The notes below the pieces were generated by a model that searched no databases, had not been told where the DNA came from, and was given only the letters and a program-made list of their open reading frames with translations. Source: Sphingomonadales bacterium Ga0077531 (GTDB lineage: Bacteria > Pseudomonadota > Alphaproteobacteria > Sphingomonadales > Sphingomonadaceae). From it: a stretch of DNA of 64,000 nucleotides. Shown here piece after piece: positions 47,511 through 56,634 of the stretch (position 1 is its first letter; every line of letters begins with the position of its first letter). A program made the position numbers and the translations under genes. Where the stretch lies: contig LNED01000033.1 of NCBI GenBank assembly GCA_001464915.1, positions 124,001 through 188,000 on the forward strand. The letters run 5' to 3'.

Positions 47511-48184
47511 CCCAGACGCTGACGATCGACATTTATTCCGACGTGATGTGCCCATGGTGCCTGATCGGCTATGGCCAATTGACCAAGGCTTTGGCGGAAT
47601 TGGACGGCGAAATCGCGGCGGACATTCGTTGGCGGCCGTTTGAACTCAACCCGCAAATGCCTGCGGAAGGCGAAGAGCAGGAATCCCACCTGCAACGCAA
47701 ATACCGCCGCTCAGCCGAAGAAGGCGCAGGCCTGCGCGCGCAGATGAAGGCGATTGCGGATGGGGCAGGGGTATCGCTGTCTTATGAGGGAGAGGGCGAA
47801 GCTCCGCCTGCCATGATGTGGAACACCCGCGATTGCCACAAACTGCTCGCCTTCGCGCTGGAGCAGGCCGGGCCGCAGGTGCAGACCGCGCTCAAGCTCG
47901 CGTTGTTCCGCGCCCATTTCAACGAACGCAAGCCGTTGGGGAATCGCGAAGTGTTGCTCGACATCGCGGCCAGTGTTGGCCTGCACCGCGCGGCGGCCAA
48001 GGCGGCGCTCGACGATCCCGAACTCGAAGCCCGCGTGCTCGCTGAAGAGGCGCAGGCGTGGGACATGAACATCTCCGGCGTTCCGGCGATGATCGTGGAG
48101 GGCAAATTCATGATCCCCGGCGCGCAGTCGCCGGACGTTTACGTGAATGCGCTCAGGCGGGTGGCGGAAAAGAGCCGAGCTTAA
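47507..48184 (+). CDS. FrnE-type DsbA family oxidoreductase
   Basis: A 225-residue cytosolic thioredoxin-fold protein with no signal peptide, active site C15-P-W-C18 (SDVMCPWCLIG), an inserted helical domain and cis-Pro loop ISGVPAMIVEGKF. FrnE-like proteins handle 2-hydroxychromene-like substrates or redox stress. It overlaps nudC by ATGA and its stop shares TTAA with the convergent DUF1489 gene. Confidence 0.88.
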   Translation: MTQTLTIDIYSDVMCPWCLIGYGQLTKALAELDGEIAADIRWRPFELNPQMPAEGEEQESHLQRKYRRSAEEGAGLRAQMKAIADGAGVSLSYEGEGEAPPAMMWNTRDCHKLLAFALEQAGPQVQTALKLALFRAHFNERKPLGNREVLLDIAASVGLHRAAAKAALDDPELEARVLAEEAQAWDMNISGVPAMIVEGKFMIPGAQSPDVYVNALRRVAEKSRA

Positions 48185-48573
48185 ACCAGCCCCAGCCGCT
48201 CCAGCTTCATCGCCAACTTGCCGGGCAGCGCGTCGCCAATATCCTCGCCGTCAGCCACATCCTTCGGGGCTTTTTCGTCAGTCAGATAACGCCAGCCCTG
48301 ATGCGCACGCTTGGGCTGTTGGTGGACGCGGATCAGGCTCGGTTCGAGGCAAATATCCCAGCGCCCATCCTCGGTCTTCACAAACGCGGTGATAGTGGAG
48401 CGCGCCACAATCGCATGATTGATGATCCAGAATAGCGACCCGCCCACCACTTCCTCGTGCCGGGTCGGGCGATTGCGGGTGGTCAGCCGGATACCCCCGC
48501 GGCCCTCATACCACCCGGCGAGATCATCATAGCTTTTCGCGCCGAACGCGATCTTGGTCAGGTGCAATGGCAT
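48181..48573 (-). CDS. DUF1489 family protein
   Basis: A 130-residue protein: MPLHLTKIAFG start, LTTRNRPTRHEEV, GGSLFWIINHAIVARSTI and HQGWRYLTDEKAP, all typical of this alphaproteobacterial family. Cytosolic; function unknown. It is the last gene of a leftward pair with the SDR gene (30-base gap). Confidence 0.82.
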   Translation of the reverse strand: MPLHLTKIAFGAKSYDDLAGWYEGRGGIRLTTRNRPTRHEEVVGGSLFWIINHAIVARSTITAFVKTEDGRWDICLEPSLIRVHQQPKRAHQGWRYLTDEKAPKDVADGEDIGDALPGKLAMKLERLGLV

Positions 48574-48603
48574 GAGCCCAATGTGGGCCGATGCGTCGCG
48601 CGA

Positions 48604-49362
48604 TCAAGCGATAGATAGCCCGCCATCCACAATGAACGGCGCGCCGGTGGCGAATTTGCTTTCGTCGCTGGCAAGATAGACCACCAGATGCGCGATATCA
48701 TCGACCTCGCCCATGCGGCCAATCGGCTGCGCGACCGAGAATGCGGCGCGGGTTGCATCCGGGTCGGGCGTGCCCGCGATCACGCTTTCGACATTGGGGG
48801 TGAGGATAGTGCCGGGCTGCACCGAATTCACCCGCACGCCGTTCTGCTCGCGCGCGCAATAGAGCGCGATGCTTTTGGTCAGTGTCACCACCGCCGCCTT
48901 GGCGCTGTTATAGGCGGCCAGATCGGGCGAGACCTTGTTGCCCGCTGCGCTGGAGAAATTGACGATCGAGCCGCCGCCACTCCGCGTCATCAAGGGGATC
49001 GCCGCCTTGCAGCCCATGAAGATCGAATCGACATCGACTGTGTAACAGCGCTTGAAATCTTCCGGCGAGATGTCGGCGATGGAACCAAACACCGTGATCG
49101 CGGCGTTGTTGACCAGCACATCTAACCGACCATGCTTGGCCTCGACCTCGGCAATCACCGCCTGCCAGCGTTCCCAGTCGGTCACGTCCTGCGGCAGGTA
49201 ATCGCAGCCCAGTTCCGCCGCTGTGGCGCGGCCCGCGACCTCGTCAATATCGGTGATGATGACGGTCGCGCCTTCGGCCTGCAAAGCCTTGGTCGCCGCC
49301 TTGCCCAATCCCATCGCGCCGCCTGTCAGCAGCACCACTTTGCCCGAAACCCGTCCTGCCAT
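48604..49362 (-). CDS. SDR family NAD(P)-dependent oxidoreductase
   Basis: A 252-residue classical SDR. Cofactor motif TGGAMGLGKA is at residues 14-23, acidic Asp after the second strand (IITDIDE) suggests NAD(H) preference, NNAA follows, the catalytic Ser is in NFSSAAGN and the Tyr/Lys pair in YNSAK. It resembles cyclopentanol/steroid-type dehydrogenases. The substrate is unknown. Confidence 0.85.
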   Translation of the reverse strand: MAGRVSGKVVLLTGGAMGLGKAATKALQAEGATVIITDIDEVAGRATAAELGCDYLPQDVTDWERWQAVIAEVEAKHGRLDVLVNNAAITVFGSIADISPEDFKRCYTVDVDSIFMGCKAAIPLMTRSGGGSIVNFSSAAGNKVSPDLAAYNSAKAAVVTLTKSIALYCAREQNGVRVNSVQPGTILTPNVESVIAGTPDPDATRAAFSVAQPIGRMGEVDDIAHLVVYLASDESKFATGAPFIVDGGLSIA

Positions 49363-49396
49363 TTTACTCTCCCCGATTGTCTCTCAGGGTGGGGGA

Positions 49397-50845
49397 TTAG
49401 AGCGGGGCGAGACCCGCCGCCACTGCCAAACCTAGGAAGGCGAAGAAGCCCATCGAATCGGTGATCATCGTCACAAATACGCTCGAAGCCACCGCCGGAT
49501 CCTGATCAAGCCGCTCAAAAATAACCGGAACCAGCACGCCTGCCAGCCCCGCAATCGCGATATTGATCACCATGGCGAGCGCGATGACCACGCCCATCAT
49601 CGGGGTGAACAACAACCCCGCTGCAACCCCGATCAGCAGGGCAATGGTGCCGCCATTGAGCAACGCGACGCGAAACTCGCGCCACAGGATGCGCTTGGTG
49701 TTCGACCGGGTGAGCTGATTGGTCGCAATTGCGCGCACCGCCACCGCCATCGTCTGCGTGCCGGCATTGCCGCCAATGCTCGCCACAATCGGCATCAGCA
49801 CGGCCAGCGCCACCAACTCCGCAATCGCCGCGCCGAAAAACGCGATGATCGATGATGCGACCACCGCCGTGCCAAGGTTGGCGATTAGCCAGCGCACACG
49901 GCTGGAAAAAGCTTCGCGCAATGGTTCGTTGATGTCGCCATCACCCGCGCCCGACATCAGCAGGGCATCCTCGGCCGCTTCTTCGGAAATGATATGGACG
50001 ATATCATCGACCGTCATCTGCCCGACCAGCCGCCCGCTGTCGTCCACCACGGCGGCCGAAATCAGCGCATATTTCTGGAACATCAGCGCGGCTTCTTCCT
50101 GATCCATCGATACCGGGATCAGGGTCTGGTCGCGCTTCATCACATCGGTGAGTTTGACGTTGCGCGGCGCGGTGAGGATCCAGTTCAGCGCGCAGGTGCC
50201 GACCGGGTGGTGGCGCTCATCGATCACGAAGACTTCGAAGAAATCGTGTTCCAGATCGCCTTCTTCGCGCAGGTAATCGATCAGCCCGCCGACGGTGAGA
50301 TGTTCGGGCACCGCCACGAAATGCCGGCTCATCAACCGACCGGCGGTTTCTTCAGGATAGGCAAGCGCGCTCGATACCGCCTCGCGGGTTTCCGGCTCCA
50401 GCTCGGCCATCACCGCGCGCTGATCGGCCTCGTCGAGATCCTCGATCAGCTGAACCGCATCGTCGGTGTCGAGCTGTTCGGCGATCACAGCGACCGCGTG
50501 CGCGGACAGCGTGTCCATCAGGTCTTCACGGACGTAATCGTTCAATTCCGCGATGACGTCGCTGGTCATCAGATCGCTGATCGCGGCGGCCAATTGCGCG
50601 CGTTCAGACCGTTGCAGCAGTTCAATCAAGTCGGCGATGTCTGCCGCGTGGAGCGGTTCGACCAGGTCGTACACCGCGCCTTTGTCGCCCGCTGCCAGCG
50701 CATCGTGGACGGCGCTGACATAGGCGGGCTTCAGGCGGTTTTCCTCGTCGTGGCGTTCATCATCGACGCGGTCATCGGGGCGCACTTCTGCATCTGCCGG
50801 ATCGGCGATCAGCAGGTCATCATCAAGGGCGCGATCATCAGCCAT
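49397..50845 (-). CDS. mgtE: Magnesium transporter MgtE
   Basis: A 482-residue inner-membrane Mg2+ channel. It has an N-terminal superhelical domain with LHAADIADLIELL and YPEETAGRLMS, a CBS pair in the middle (VFVIDERHHPVGTCALN, VVDDSGRLVGQMTVDDI) and a C-terminal membrane domain of five helices ending VTMITDSMGFFAFLGLA. The start was placed at MADDRALDD, although the ribosome-binding site is weak. It is divergent from the cyclophilin gene. Confidence 0.93.
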   Translation of the reverse strand: MADDRALDDDLLIADPADAEVRPDDRVDDERHDEENRLKPAYVSAVHDALAAGDKGAVYDLVEPLHAADIADLIELLQRSERAQLAAAISDLMTSDVIAELNDYVREDLMDTLSAHAVAVIAEQLDTDDAVQLIEDLDEADQRAVMAELEPETREAVSSALAYPEETAGRLMSRHFVAVPEHLTVGGLIDYLREEGDLEHDFFEVFVIDERHHPVGTCALNWILTAPRNVKLTDVMKRDQTLIPVSMDQEEAALMFQKYALISAAVVDDSGRLVGQMTVDDIVHIISEEAAEDALLMSGAGDGDINEPLREAFSSRVRWLIANLGTAVVASSIIAFFGAAIAELVALAVLMPIVASIGGNAGTQTMAVAVRAIATNQLTRSNTKRILWREFRVALLNGGTIALLIGVAAGLLFTPMMGVVIALAMVINIAIAGLAGVLVPVIFERLDQDPAVASSVFVTMITDSMGFFAFLGLAVAAGLAPL

Positions 50846-50949
50846 ATCGAGGCGGTTTAGGCAGGGAGGGGTGAAAAGCAAGCGGGGAGGGTGACAGGCG
50901 GTTTTTGCCTGCTAAAAGCGCGGGCAAATTCCTTCAGGAGATACACACA

Positions 50950-51411
50950 ATGGCCGATACCCTCACCTTCACCCTCGACACCGGCGACGGCGAGGGCAAA
51001 GACGTCGTGATCAAGCTGCGCGCTGATCTTGCCCCCGGCCACGTCGCGCGCATCGCCGAACTGGCGAGCGAAGGGTTTTACGATGGCGTGGTGTTCCACC
51101 GCGTGATCAACGGCTTCATGGCGCAGGGCGGCGATCCGACCGGCACCGGCATGGGCGGCAGCGACAAGCCCGACCTCGCGGCCGAATTCAACGCCGAACC
51201 GCACGTCGAAGGCGTGTGCTCGATGGCGCGTTCGCAGAACCCCAACAGCGCCAATTCGCAGTTCTTCATCTGCCTCGACGATGCGCGCTTCCTCGACAAG
51301 CAGTACACCGTGTGGGGCCAGGTCACGAGCGGCATGGAACACGTCCACGCGCTGCCCAAGGGCGAACCGCCGCGCGCACCGGGCAAGATCGTCAAGGCCA
51401 CGGTGGCCTGA
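50950..51411 (+). CDS. Cyclophilin-type peptidyl-prolyl isomerase
   Basis: A 153-residue PPIase with no signal peptide. The active-site segment FHRVINGFMAQGGDPTGTG, the conserved Gln/Phe in SQFFICL and VWGQVTSGM are present. CAGGAG lies upstream of the ATG. A 13-pair hairpin followed by T5G lies 92 bases after the stop and is a possible terminator. Confidence 0.94.
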   Translation: MADTLTFTLDTGDGEGKDVVIKLRADLAPGHVARIAELASEGFYDGVVFHRVINGFMAQGGDPTGTGMGGSDKPDLAAEFNAEPHVEGVCSMARSQNPNSANSQFFICLDDARFLDKQYTVWGQVTSGMEHVHALPKGEPPRAPGKIVKATVA

Positions 51412-51503
51412 TTTACGGCACGTCTGAGAGGGCTGGTTTGACAGTCAACAGACAGGTCTAGACCGCGCTTAGCCTTCTTTAGACCCACTTTAGGTCGCAA
51501 TCA

Positions 51504-51537
51504 GGGCAATGTTTCATGTGAAACATTGCCCTTTTTG
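51504..51537 (+). terminator. Terminator-like hairpin containing a parS-type sequence
   Basis: Arms GGGCAATGTTTCA and TGAAACATTGCCC form a perfect 13-pair stem around TG, then TTTTTG. It would end transcription of the cyclophilin gene or attenuate a transcript heading to miaB. The core 51510-51525, TGTTTCATGTGAAACA, differs from the parS consensus at one central base, so the same DNA may also be a ParB site. Confidence 0.7.
51510..51525. promoter_or_regulatory. parS-like site, one mismatch
   Basis: TGTTTCATGTGAAACA is identical to the perfect site at 14421-14436 except for T in place of C at the centre. It lies about 37 kb from that site. Whether ParB tolerates the change cannot be judged from sequence. 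Confidence 0.6.
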
Positions 51538-51592
51538 TCTCGATACAGCCCGATTGAACCCGGCACCCATCGGCGCTAAAGGCCCGGGCCTC

Positions 51593-52942
51593 ATGAAACC
51601 GCAATCTCCCCCCCAGACCTATCGGGTCAAAAGCTTCGGCTGCCAGATGAACGTCTATGATGGCGAGCGTATGGCCGAACTGCTGGGGGAACGCGGCATC
51701 CAGCCCGCGCCCGAGGGGGAGGAGGCCGATCTCGTCATCCTCAACACCTGCCACATCCGCGAAAAGGCGGCCGAGAAGGTTTATTCTGACATTGGCCGCC
51801 TGGTGAAAGCGGGCAACAAGGCCGGCAAGCAGCCCCTCATCGCGGTCGCAGGCTGCGTCGCGCAGGCTGAGGGTGAGGAGATCATGGCACGCGCGCCAGC
51901 GGTCAGCATCGTGGTCGGCCCGCAGGCCTATCACCGCCTGCCCGAAATGCTCGACAAGGCGGTGGGCGGCGAGCGTGCGACCGATACCGATATGCCCGCC
52001 ATCGCCAAGTTCGATGCGCTCCCGGCACGGCGCAAACGTGGGCCAAGCGCCTTCCTCACCGTGCAGGAAGGCTGCGACAAGTTCTGCACCTATTGCGTGG
52101 TGCCCTATACCCGCGGCGCGGAAATCTCGCGGCCCTTCGCCCATCTGATCGCCGAGGCGCAGAAACTGGTCGAAACCGGCGCGTGCGAGATCACGCTTCT
52201 CGGCCAGAACGTCAATGCGTGGGCGGGAGAGGACGACAAGGGCCGCAGCGCAGGCCTCGCGGGCCTGATCCACGCGCTCGCCCGGATCGATGGGCTCGAG
52301 CGCATCCGCTACACCACCAGCCACCCCAATGACATGGATGAGGCGCTGATCGCCGCGCATGGCGAGGTCGCCAAGCTCATGCCCTATCTGCACCTGCCCG
52401 TGCAGAGTGGCAGCGACCGGGTGCTGAAAGCGATGAACCGCCAGCACACAGCGGAAAGTTACTTGCGGCTGCTGGAGAAATTCCGCGCGGTGCGGCCCGA
52501 TATCGCCATTTCAGGCGATTTCATCGTCGGCTTTCCGGGCGAGACCGAGGCGGAGTTCGAAGACACGCTCAGGATAGTCGATCAGGTCGGTTACGCCCAC
52601 GCCTTCAGCTTCAAATACTCCCCGCGCCCCGGCACGCCCGCCGCGACGATGGACGGCCAGATTGATCCGCAAGTGATGGACGAACGCCTCCAGCGCCTGC
52701 AAGCGCGCATTGCCGATCATCAATTCGCTTTCAACAAGGCGAGCGTTGGCAAGACCTGCACTGTGCTGGTCGAACGCACTGGAAAGTTGCCCGGCCAGTG
52801 GCTCGGCAAATCGCCGTGGCTGCAATCGGTGTGGTTTGAAGGCGACTATACGATCGGTGATTTGGTGGAAGTGTCGCTGGACGAGGCTGGGCCGAATTCG
52901 CTCCAGGGCGAACCGGTCTACCGTTCGGTTGAGCCCGCCTGA
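51593..52942 (+). CDS. miaB: tRNA-2-methylthio-N6-dimethylallyladenosine synthase MiaB
   Basis: A 449-residue radical-SAM methylthiotransferase acting on i6A37 of tRNA. N-terminal cluster cysteines are in [16 protein letters not shown] and AGCVAQ. The radical-SAM motif is C161-x3-C165-x2-C168 (GCDKFCTYC), and a C-terminal TRAM domain follows. The start [17 protein letters not shown] fits the family; an in-frame ATG at 51509 would start inside the parS/terminator hairpin. A TTGACA with a 15-base spacer to TAGACC (51438-51464) could be its promoter. It overlaps the convergent gene by 25 bases. Confidence 0.94.
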   Translation: MKPQSPPQTYRVKSFGCQMNVYDGERMAELLGERGIQPAPEGEEADLVILNTCHIREKAAEKVYSDIGRLVKAGNKAGKQPLIAVAGCVAQAEGEEIMARAPAVSIVVGPQAYHRLPEMLDKAVGGERATDTDMPAIAKFDALPARRKRGPSAFLTVQEGCDKFCTYCVVPYTRGAEISRPFAHLIAEAQKLVETGACEITLLGQNVNAWAGEDDKGRSAGLAGLIHALARIDGLERIRYTTSHPNDMDEALIAAHGEVAKLMPYLHLPVQSGSDRVLKAMNRQHTAESYLRLLEKFRAVRPDIAISGDFIVGFPGETEAEFEDTLRIVDQVGYAHAFSFKYSPRPGTPAATMDGQIDPQVMDERLQRLQARIADHQFAFNKASVGKTCTVLVERTGKLPGQWLGKSPWLQSVWFEGDYTIGDLVEVSLDEAGPNSLQGEPVYRSVEPA

Positions 52943-53811
52943 TCCTCAGGATCGTCTGACCTGCGATTAGCGTCCAAGACCGCCGCGCGCAGCACCTGGG
53001 CTGCGAAGGAGCCGGGAGGCAGTTTGTAAAGCGCCTTGAGATAGGCCCGGTCAAAGCGGGTCATTTCCGCCGGCGCCGTTTCTGGAGTTGCAAACAGCGT
53101 CATGATGGTGAGCGGCGCGCCTGCTTCGGCCGCGTCAACCTCACCAGTCGGCGCAAGCAGGCGCAGGCTAGCATAGTCGGCAATCTGCACCGCGCTCATC
53201 CCCACGATCGCCCCATTATCGACAACCACCAACGCGCTCAGCATGTCGTCGCGCGAAATGCGGCTAAGGCGGCCCAAGCTCGTCGTGAAGTTGACTGGCG
53301 GCGATTCGGGTGATTCTCGGTAAAAGTCTTGGCCGCTGGAAGCCTTTTCCTCGCTGGCCTGGAAGACGTAGGCAGGATCGCGGCTGGCAAGCGCCACGTC
53401 CAGCTCACGGCGGCTGAGCCCGGCGAACAATCTACGGCCACTGTCCCGAATATCTTGAAGCTGCGTTTTCGCATCGTCCGAAAACGCCACCAACGCATTA
53501 GGCTTGCAACCGCCACCGCGAACTTTGACCTTGGCTCGCTTGGCATTGTCGATGATCCGTTCAGCCACCGCCTTGGCGAAACCGCTATCGCTGGCTGCCA
53601 CAACGAGGCAGACCGGCTGTTCAAACCGTGCCAGCGGGCGGCGTTCGCTCGGGTGTCCGGCCAGTTCGCGCGCCAGATCCGCCAGGGCGGCCTCGTCACG
53701 TGGGCGTTCATCCTCGACGATAATCGTGGGAGTCTCTGCGTCCTGTCCCTGCGCAGTTGCCGCGCCGAGAAGGGCGAAAAGAGCCGGTATCAGTGCAAGG
53801 GCAGGTTTCAT
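52918..53811 (-). CDS. Unknown exported protein
   Basis: A 297-residue protein, not recognised. It has a signal peptide ([19 protein letters not shown]), a polar stretch rich in Asp/Glu/Arg, then a globular region with [33 protein letters not shown] and [35 protein letters not shown] Tyr-rich C-terminal region [23 protein letters not shown] follows. Probably periplasmic. Its 3' end overlaps miaB by 25 bases. Confidence 0.65.
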   Translation of the reverse strand: MKPALALIPALFALLGAATAQGQDAETPTIIVEDERPRDEAALADLARELAGHPSERRPLARFEQPVCLVVAASDSGFAKAVAERIIDNAKRAKVKVRGGGCKPNALVAFSDDAKTQLQDIRDSGRRLFAGLSRRELDVALASRDPAYVFQASEEKASSGQDFYRESPESPPVNFTTSLGRLSRISRDDMLSALVVVDNGAIVGMSAVQIADYASLRLLAPTGEVDAAEAGAPLTIMTLFATPETAPAEMTRFDRAYLKALYKLPPGSFAAQVLRAAVLDANRRSDDPEDQAGSTER

Positions 53812-54016
53812 GACATGCTGATAATACGGCATTTTCCGGCACCACACAATCATGCGCAACATCGCGCTAGAATCATCGCTGGCGGTTGAATGCAAAGTTG
53901 CATCCCTGTGACTTTCCACCGCCATTGCACCGCCGCCCGCTTGCTTTGCGCCCACCCCGGCTTACCTTTGCGACTCAGGGCAGAGGAATGTCCCCTGCCG
54001 CCAAGCAAAGGACAGT

Positions 54017-55060
54017 ATGGGCCGACGACCCTCTCGTGCCGGACACCCGGCTCTTTCGCCCGATCCCCGCGGTATTCCGGAGCCCCGGCGCGCGCGTGTT
54101 GACCTGACCTTCGAAAACCAGTCGCTGCTCGGCCCATTGTTCGGGCAGTTCGATGCCAATCTGGTGCAGGTTGAAAACCGGCTGGGGGTGTTCATCCATG
54201 CACGCGGCCCACTGGTGGTGATCGAAGGGCCTGAGGACGACGTCGCCCGCGCCCGCGAGACGCTCAAGACCATGTACGACCGACTGGCGCGCGGTGAGGC
54301 GCTGGATAGCGGCGCGATTGAAGCGCTGATCGCGATGTCATCCGAACCGACGCTCGAAGGGATCATCTCGGGCGATCAGGACGCGCCGCCGATCATGATC
54401 CGCACGCGCAAGAAAACCATCGTGCCCCGGTCCGCCACGCAGATCGAATATATGCGCGCGCTGGCGAAGGAGGACATTATCTTTGCCCTCGGCCCGGCAG
54501 GAACGGGCAAAACCTATATCGCGGTGGCGCAGGCGGTGAGCCAGCTGATCACGGGGAGCGTGCAGCGCCTGATCCTGTCGCGCCCGGCGGTGGAGGCGGG
54601 GGAGAAACTCGGCTTCCTGCCCGGCGACATGAAGGAGAAGGTCGATCCCTATCTGCGGCCGCTATATGATGCCTTGAACGACTGCATGCCGCCCGAACAG
54701 GTCGAACGGCGGCTCGCCAATGGCGAGATCGAGATTGCACCGATCGCGTTCATGCGCGGGCGGACTTTGGCGGACAGCTTCATCATCCTCGACGAAGCGC
54801 AGAACACCACCAAGGAACAGATGAAGATGTTCCTTACCCGCTTCGGTCAGAACAGCCGGATGGTGGTGTGCGGCGATCCGCGTCAGGTGGACATCCCCGG
54901 CGGCCCGCGCATGAGCGGGCTGAACGATGCGGTTGAAAAGCTGGAAGGGATCGACGGCTTCGGCACGATCCGCTTCACCGTGGCCGATGTGGTCCGCCAC
55001 CCGATCGTGGGCCGGATTGTCGAGGCGTACGAGGGCAATGGTGAGGGCGAGGGGGCTTAG
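54017..55060 (+). CDS. phoH: PhoH family ATPase
   Basis: A 347-residue P-loop protein. An N-terminal KH-like segment (VENRLGVFIHARGPLVVIEG) precedes the ATPase domain with Walker A GPAGTGKT at 159-166 and Walker B SFIILDEAQNTT, then the PhoH-specific GDPRQVDIP. It sits before ybeY and corC in the classic phoH-ybeY-corC order and is linked to RNA metabolism. AAGGA lies five bases before the ATG. Confidence 0.92.
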   Translation: MGRRPSRAGHPALSPDPRGIPEPRRARVDLTFENQSLLGPLFGQFDANLVQVENRLGVFIHARGPLVVIEGPEDDVARARETLKTMYDRLARGEALDSGAIEALIAMSSEPTLEGIISGDQDAPPIMIRTRKKTIVPRSATQIEYMRALAKEDIIFALGPAGTGKTYIAVAQAVSQLITGSVQRLILSRPAVEAGEKLGFLPGDMKEKVDPYLRPLYDALNDCMPPEQVERRLANGEIEIAPIAFMRGRTLADSFIILDEAQNTTKEQMKMFLTRFGQNSRMVVCGDPRQVDIPGGPRMSGLNDAVEKLEGIDGFGTIRFTVADVVRHPIVGRIVEAYEGNGEGEGA

Positions 55061-55104
55061 TAAACTGCTTTTCGTTGGGCCAATTCGCGCTAAGGGGCGG
55101 TGCA

Positions 55105-55584
55105 ATGCAGCTCGACATTGACATCGAAGATTGGCTCGAAGGCGATTGGGAGGCGATTGCCGCTCGCGCCGGGCGGGCGGCAGGCGAGGGCGAGCCGCTG
55201 CTCGCCAATCCGCGCCTGATCGCCAGCCTGCTGTTCACCTCGGACGCCGAGGTGCACACCCTCAACCGTGAATGGCGGGAGCGGGATAAGGCCACCAATG
55301 TGCTCAGCTTTCCGATGCTGCAGCGCGGCGAACTCGAAAGCCTCGGCCCTGATGGCCCGCCCGCCATGCTCGGCGACATCGCGCTCGCTTATGAAACCTG
55401 CGCGCGTGAGGCGGCGGACAAGGGCGTGCCGCTCGAACACCACGCCGCGCACCTGATCGTCCACGGTCTGCTCCATCTCGCCGGGCACGATCACGTCAAT
55501 TCGGACGAAGAAGCCGAGCAAATGGAGGCGCTGGAGACAGCAATACTTGCAAAACTGGGCATCGCTGACCCATATGGCGCATGA
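55105..55584 (+). CDS. ybeY: Endoribonuclease YbeY, rRNA maturation factor
   Basis: A 159-residue zinc metalloprotein acting in 16S rRNA 3' processing and 70S quality control. The metal motif is H120-x3-H124-x5-H130 (HGLLHLAGHDH), preceded by REWRERDKATNVLSFP and LGDIALAYE. An AGGGG ribosome-binding site precedes the ATG. Confidence 0.95.
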   Translation: MQLDIDIEDWLEGDWEAIAARAGRAAGEGEPLLANPRLIASLLFTSDAEVHTLNREWRERDKATNVLSFPMLQRGELESLGPDGPPAMLGDIALAYETCAREAADKGVPLEHHAAHLIVHGLLHLAGHDHVNSDEEAEQMEALETAILAKLGIADPYGA

Positions 55585-55611
55585 ACATCGCTAGGAGCAT
55601 TGACTAAGGCC

Positions 55612-56541
55612 ATGGCCGATTCCCCATCATCTGCGCCTCAATCAGGAGACGCGGACAGTAGCAGCGGGCTTTGGCCTGCGCTGCGTAAAATCCTCGGGCT
55701 GGAAGGCGCGCGTTCGCTGCGTGAACAGCTTGAGGAAGCAATTGACGAACACGAGGACGAAAACGGCGCATCGCGTTCCGATGGCCGCGCCAACGCAGGC
55801 GGCGACCTATCGCGGGTTGAGCGCCAAATGCTGCGCAACCTGCTCCATTTCTCCGAGCATGACGCCGATGACGTGGCGGTGCCGCGCGGGGAAATCATCG
55901 CGGTCGATGCGGAAATCAGCTGGGCCGAAATGGTCGCCGCGTTCAGCGAGCACGGCCATTCGCGTATGCCGGTGTACCGCGAAACGCTCGATTCAGTGAT
56001 CGGCATGATCCACATCAAGGACGTGTTCCCATTCCTCGCCGATGGCACCCCGCCGCCGGAGGATTGGACTACGCTGATGCGCCAGCCGCTCTATGTCCCG
56101 CAGGCGCGCGGTGCATTGGATGTGCTGGCTGACATGCGCACGCAGCGCGTCCACCTCGCCATCGTGCTCGACGAATTTTCGGGCACCGACGGGCTCATCA
56201 CCATCGAGGATCTGGTCGAGGAAATCGTCGGCGATATCGAGGATGAGCATGACGACGCGCCGCAAGCGCTGATCGTGCCGATTGGCGAAGGCATGTGGGA
56301 TTGCGATGCCCGCGCAGAGTTGGACGACATCGCCAAACAGATCGATCCTCGCCTGGCCGAGGTTGAAGAAGCGGTCGACACGCTGGGCGGGCTAGCCTTC
56401 GTCTTGGCCGAGGCAGTGCCGCCGGTTGGCGCGGTGCTGGAACATCCCAGCGGCTGGCGGATTGAAGTGACAGCAGGCGATGAAACCCACGTCACACGGC
56501 TGCGGCTGCACCCGCCAATAACTGCGAACGACATGCAGTAA
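55612..56541 (+). CDS. CorC/HlyC family CBS-domain protein
   Basis: A 309-residue protein. A Ser-rich N-terminus precedes an acidic helix. Two CBS domains (VPRGEIIAVDAEISWAEM; SVIGMIHIKDVFPFL; VHLAIVLDEFSGTDGLITIEDLVEEIVG) follow, then a C-terminal CorC_HlyC transporter-associated domain. It lacks membrane helices, so it is the soluble CorC form involved in Mg/Co homeostasis. The apolipoprotein acyltransferase gene that often follows is absent here. An upstream TTG is possible but badly spaced. Confidence 0.88.
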   Translation: MADSPSSAPQSGDADSSSGLWPALRKILGLEGARSLREQLEEAIDEHEDENGASRSDGRANAGGDLSRVERQMLRNLLHFSEHDADDVAVPRGEIIAVDAEISWAEMVAAFSEHGHSRMPVYRETLDSVIGMIHIKDVFPFLADGTPPPEDWTTLMRQPLYVPQARGALDVLADMRTQRVHLAIVLDEFSGTDGLITIEDLVEEIVGDIEDEHDDAPQALIVPIGEGMWDCDARAELDDIAKQIDPRLAEVEEAVDTLGGLAFVLAEAVPPVGAVLEHPSGWRIEVTAGDETHVTRLRLHPPITANDMQ

Positions 56542-56608
56542 GCGCAACGCTGCGACCTCGGACGCAATTTTTCTTCGATTTTTTGCATCCATGGGGCGTT
56601 TCAAGCGT

Positions 56609-56631
56609 ATCTCTCTAAACCAAGGAGAGAT
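56609..56631 (+). promoter_or_regulatory. Hairpin covering the LysR-gene ribosome-binding site
   Basis: ATCTCTC (56609-56615) can pair with GAGAGAT (56625-56631), part of the AAGGAGAGAT Shine-Dalgarno of the LysR gene, with a 9-base loop. It could lower translation when folded. Seven pairs, so only moderate stability. Confidence 0.35.
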
Positions 56632-56634
56632 CTG

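Noticed and set aside
51509..51592. MiaB starting at the upstream ATG (MFHVKH...)
   Set aside because: That start lies inside the terminator/parS hairpin and adds 28 residues without family likeness; MKPQSPPQ fits the MiaB N-terminus.
14000..52000. Chromosomal origin (oriC) inside the window
   Set aside because: The parS-type sites suggest origin proximity, but I saw no cluster of DnaA boxes, no dnaA, gidA or parAB gene and no AT-rich unwinding region.
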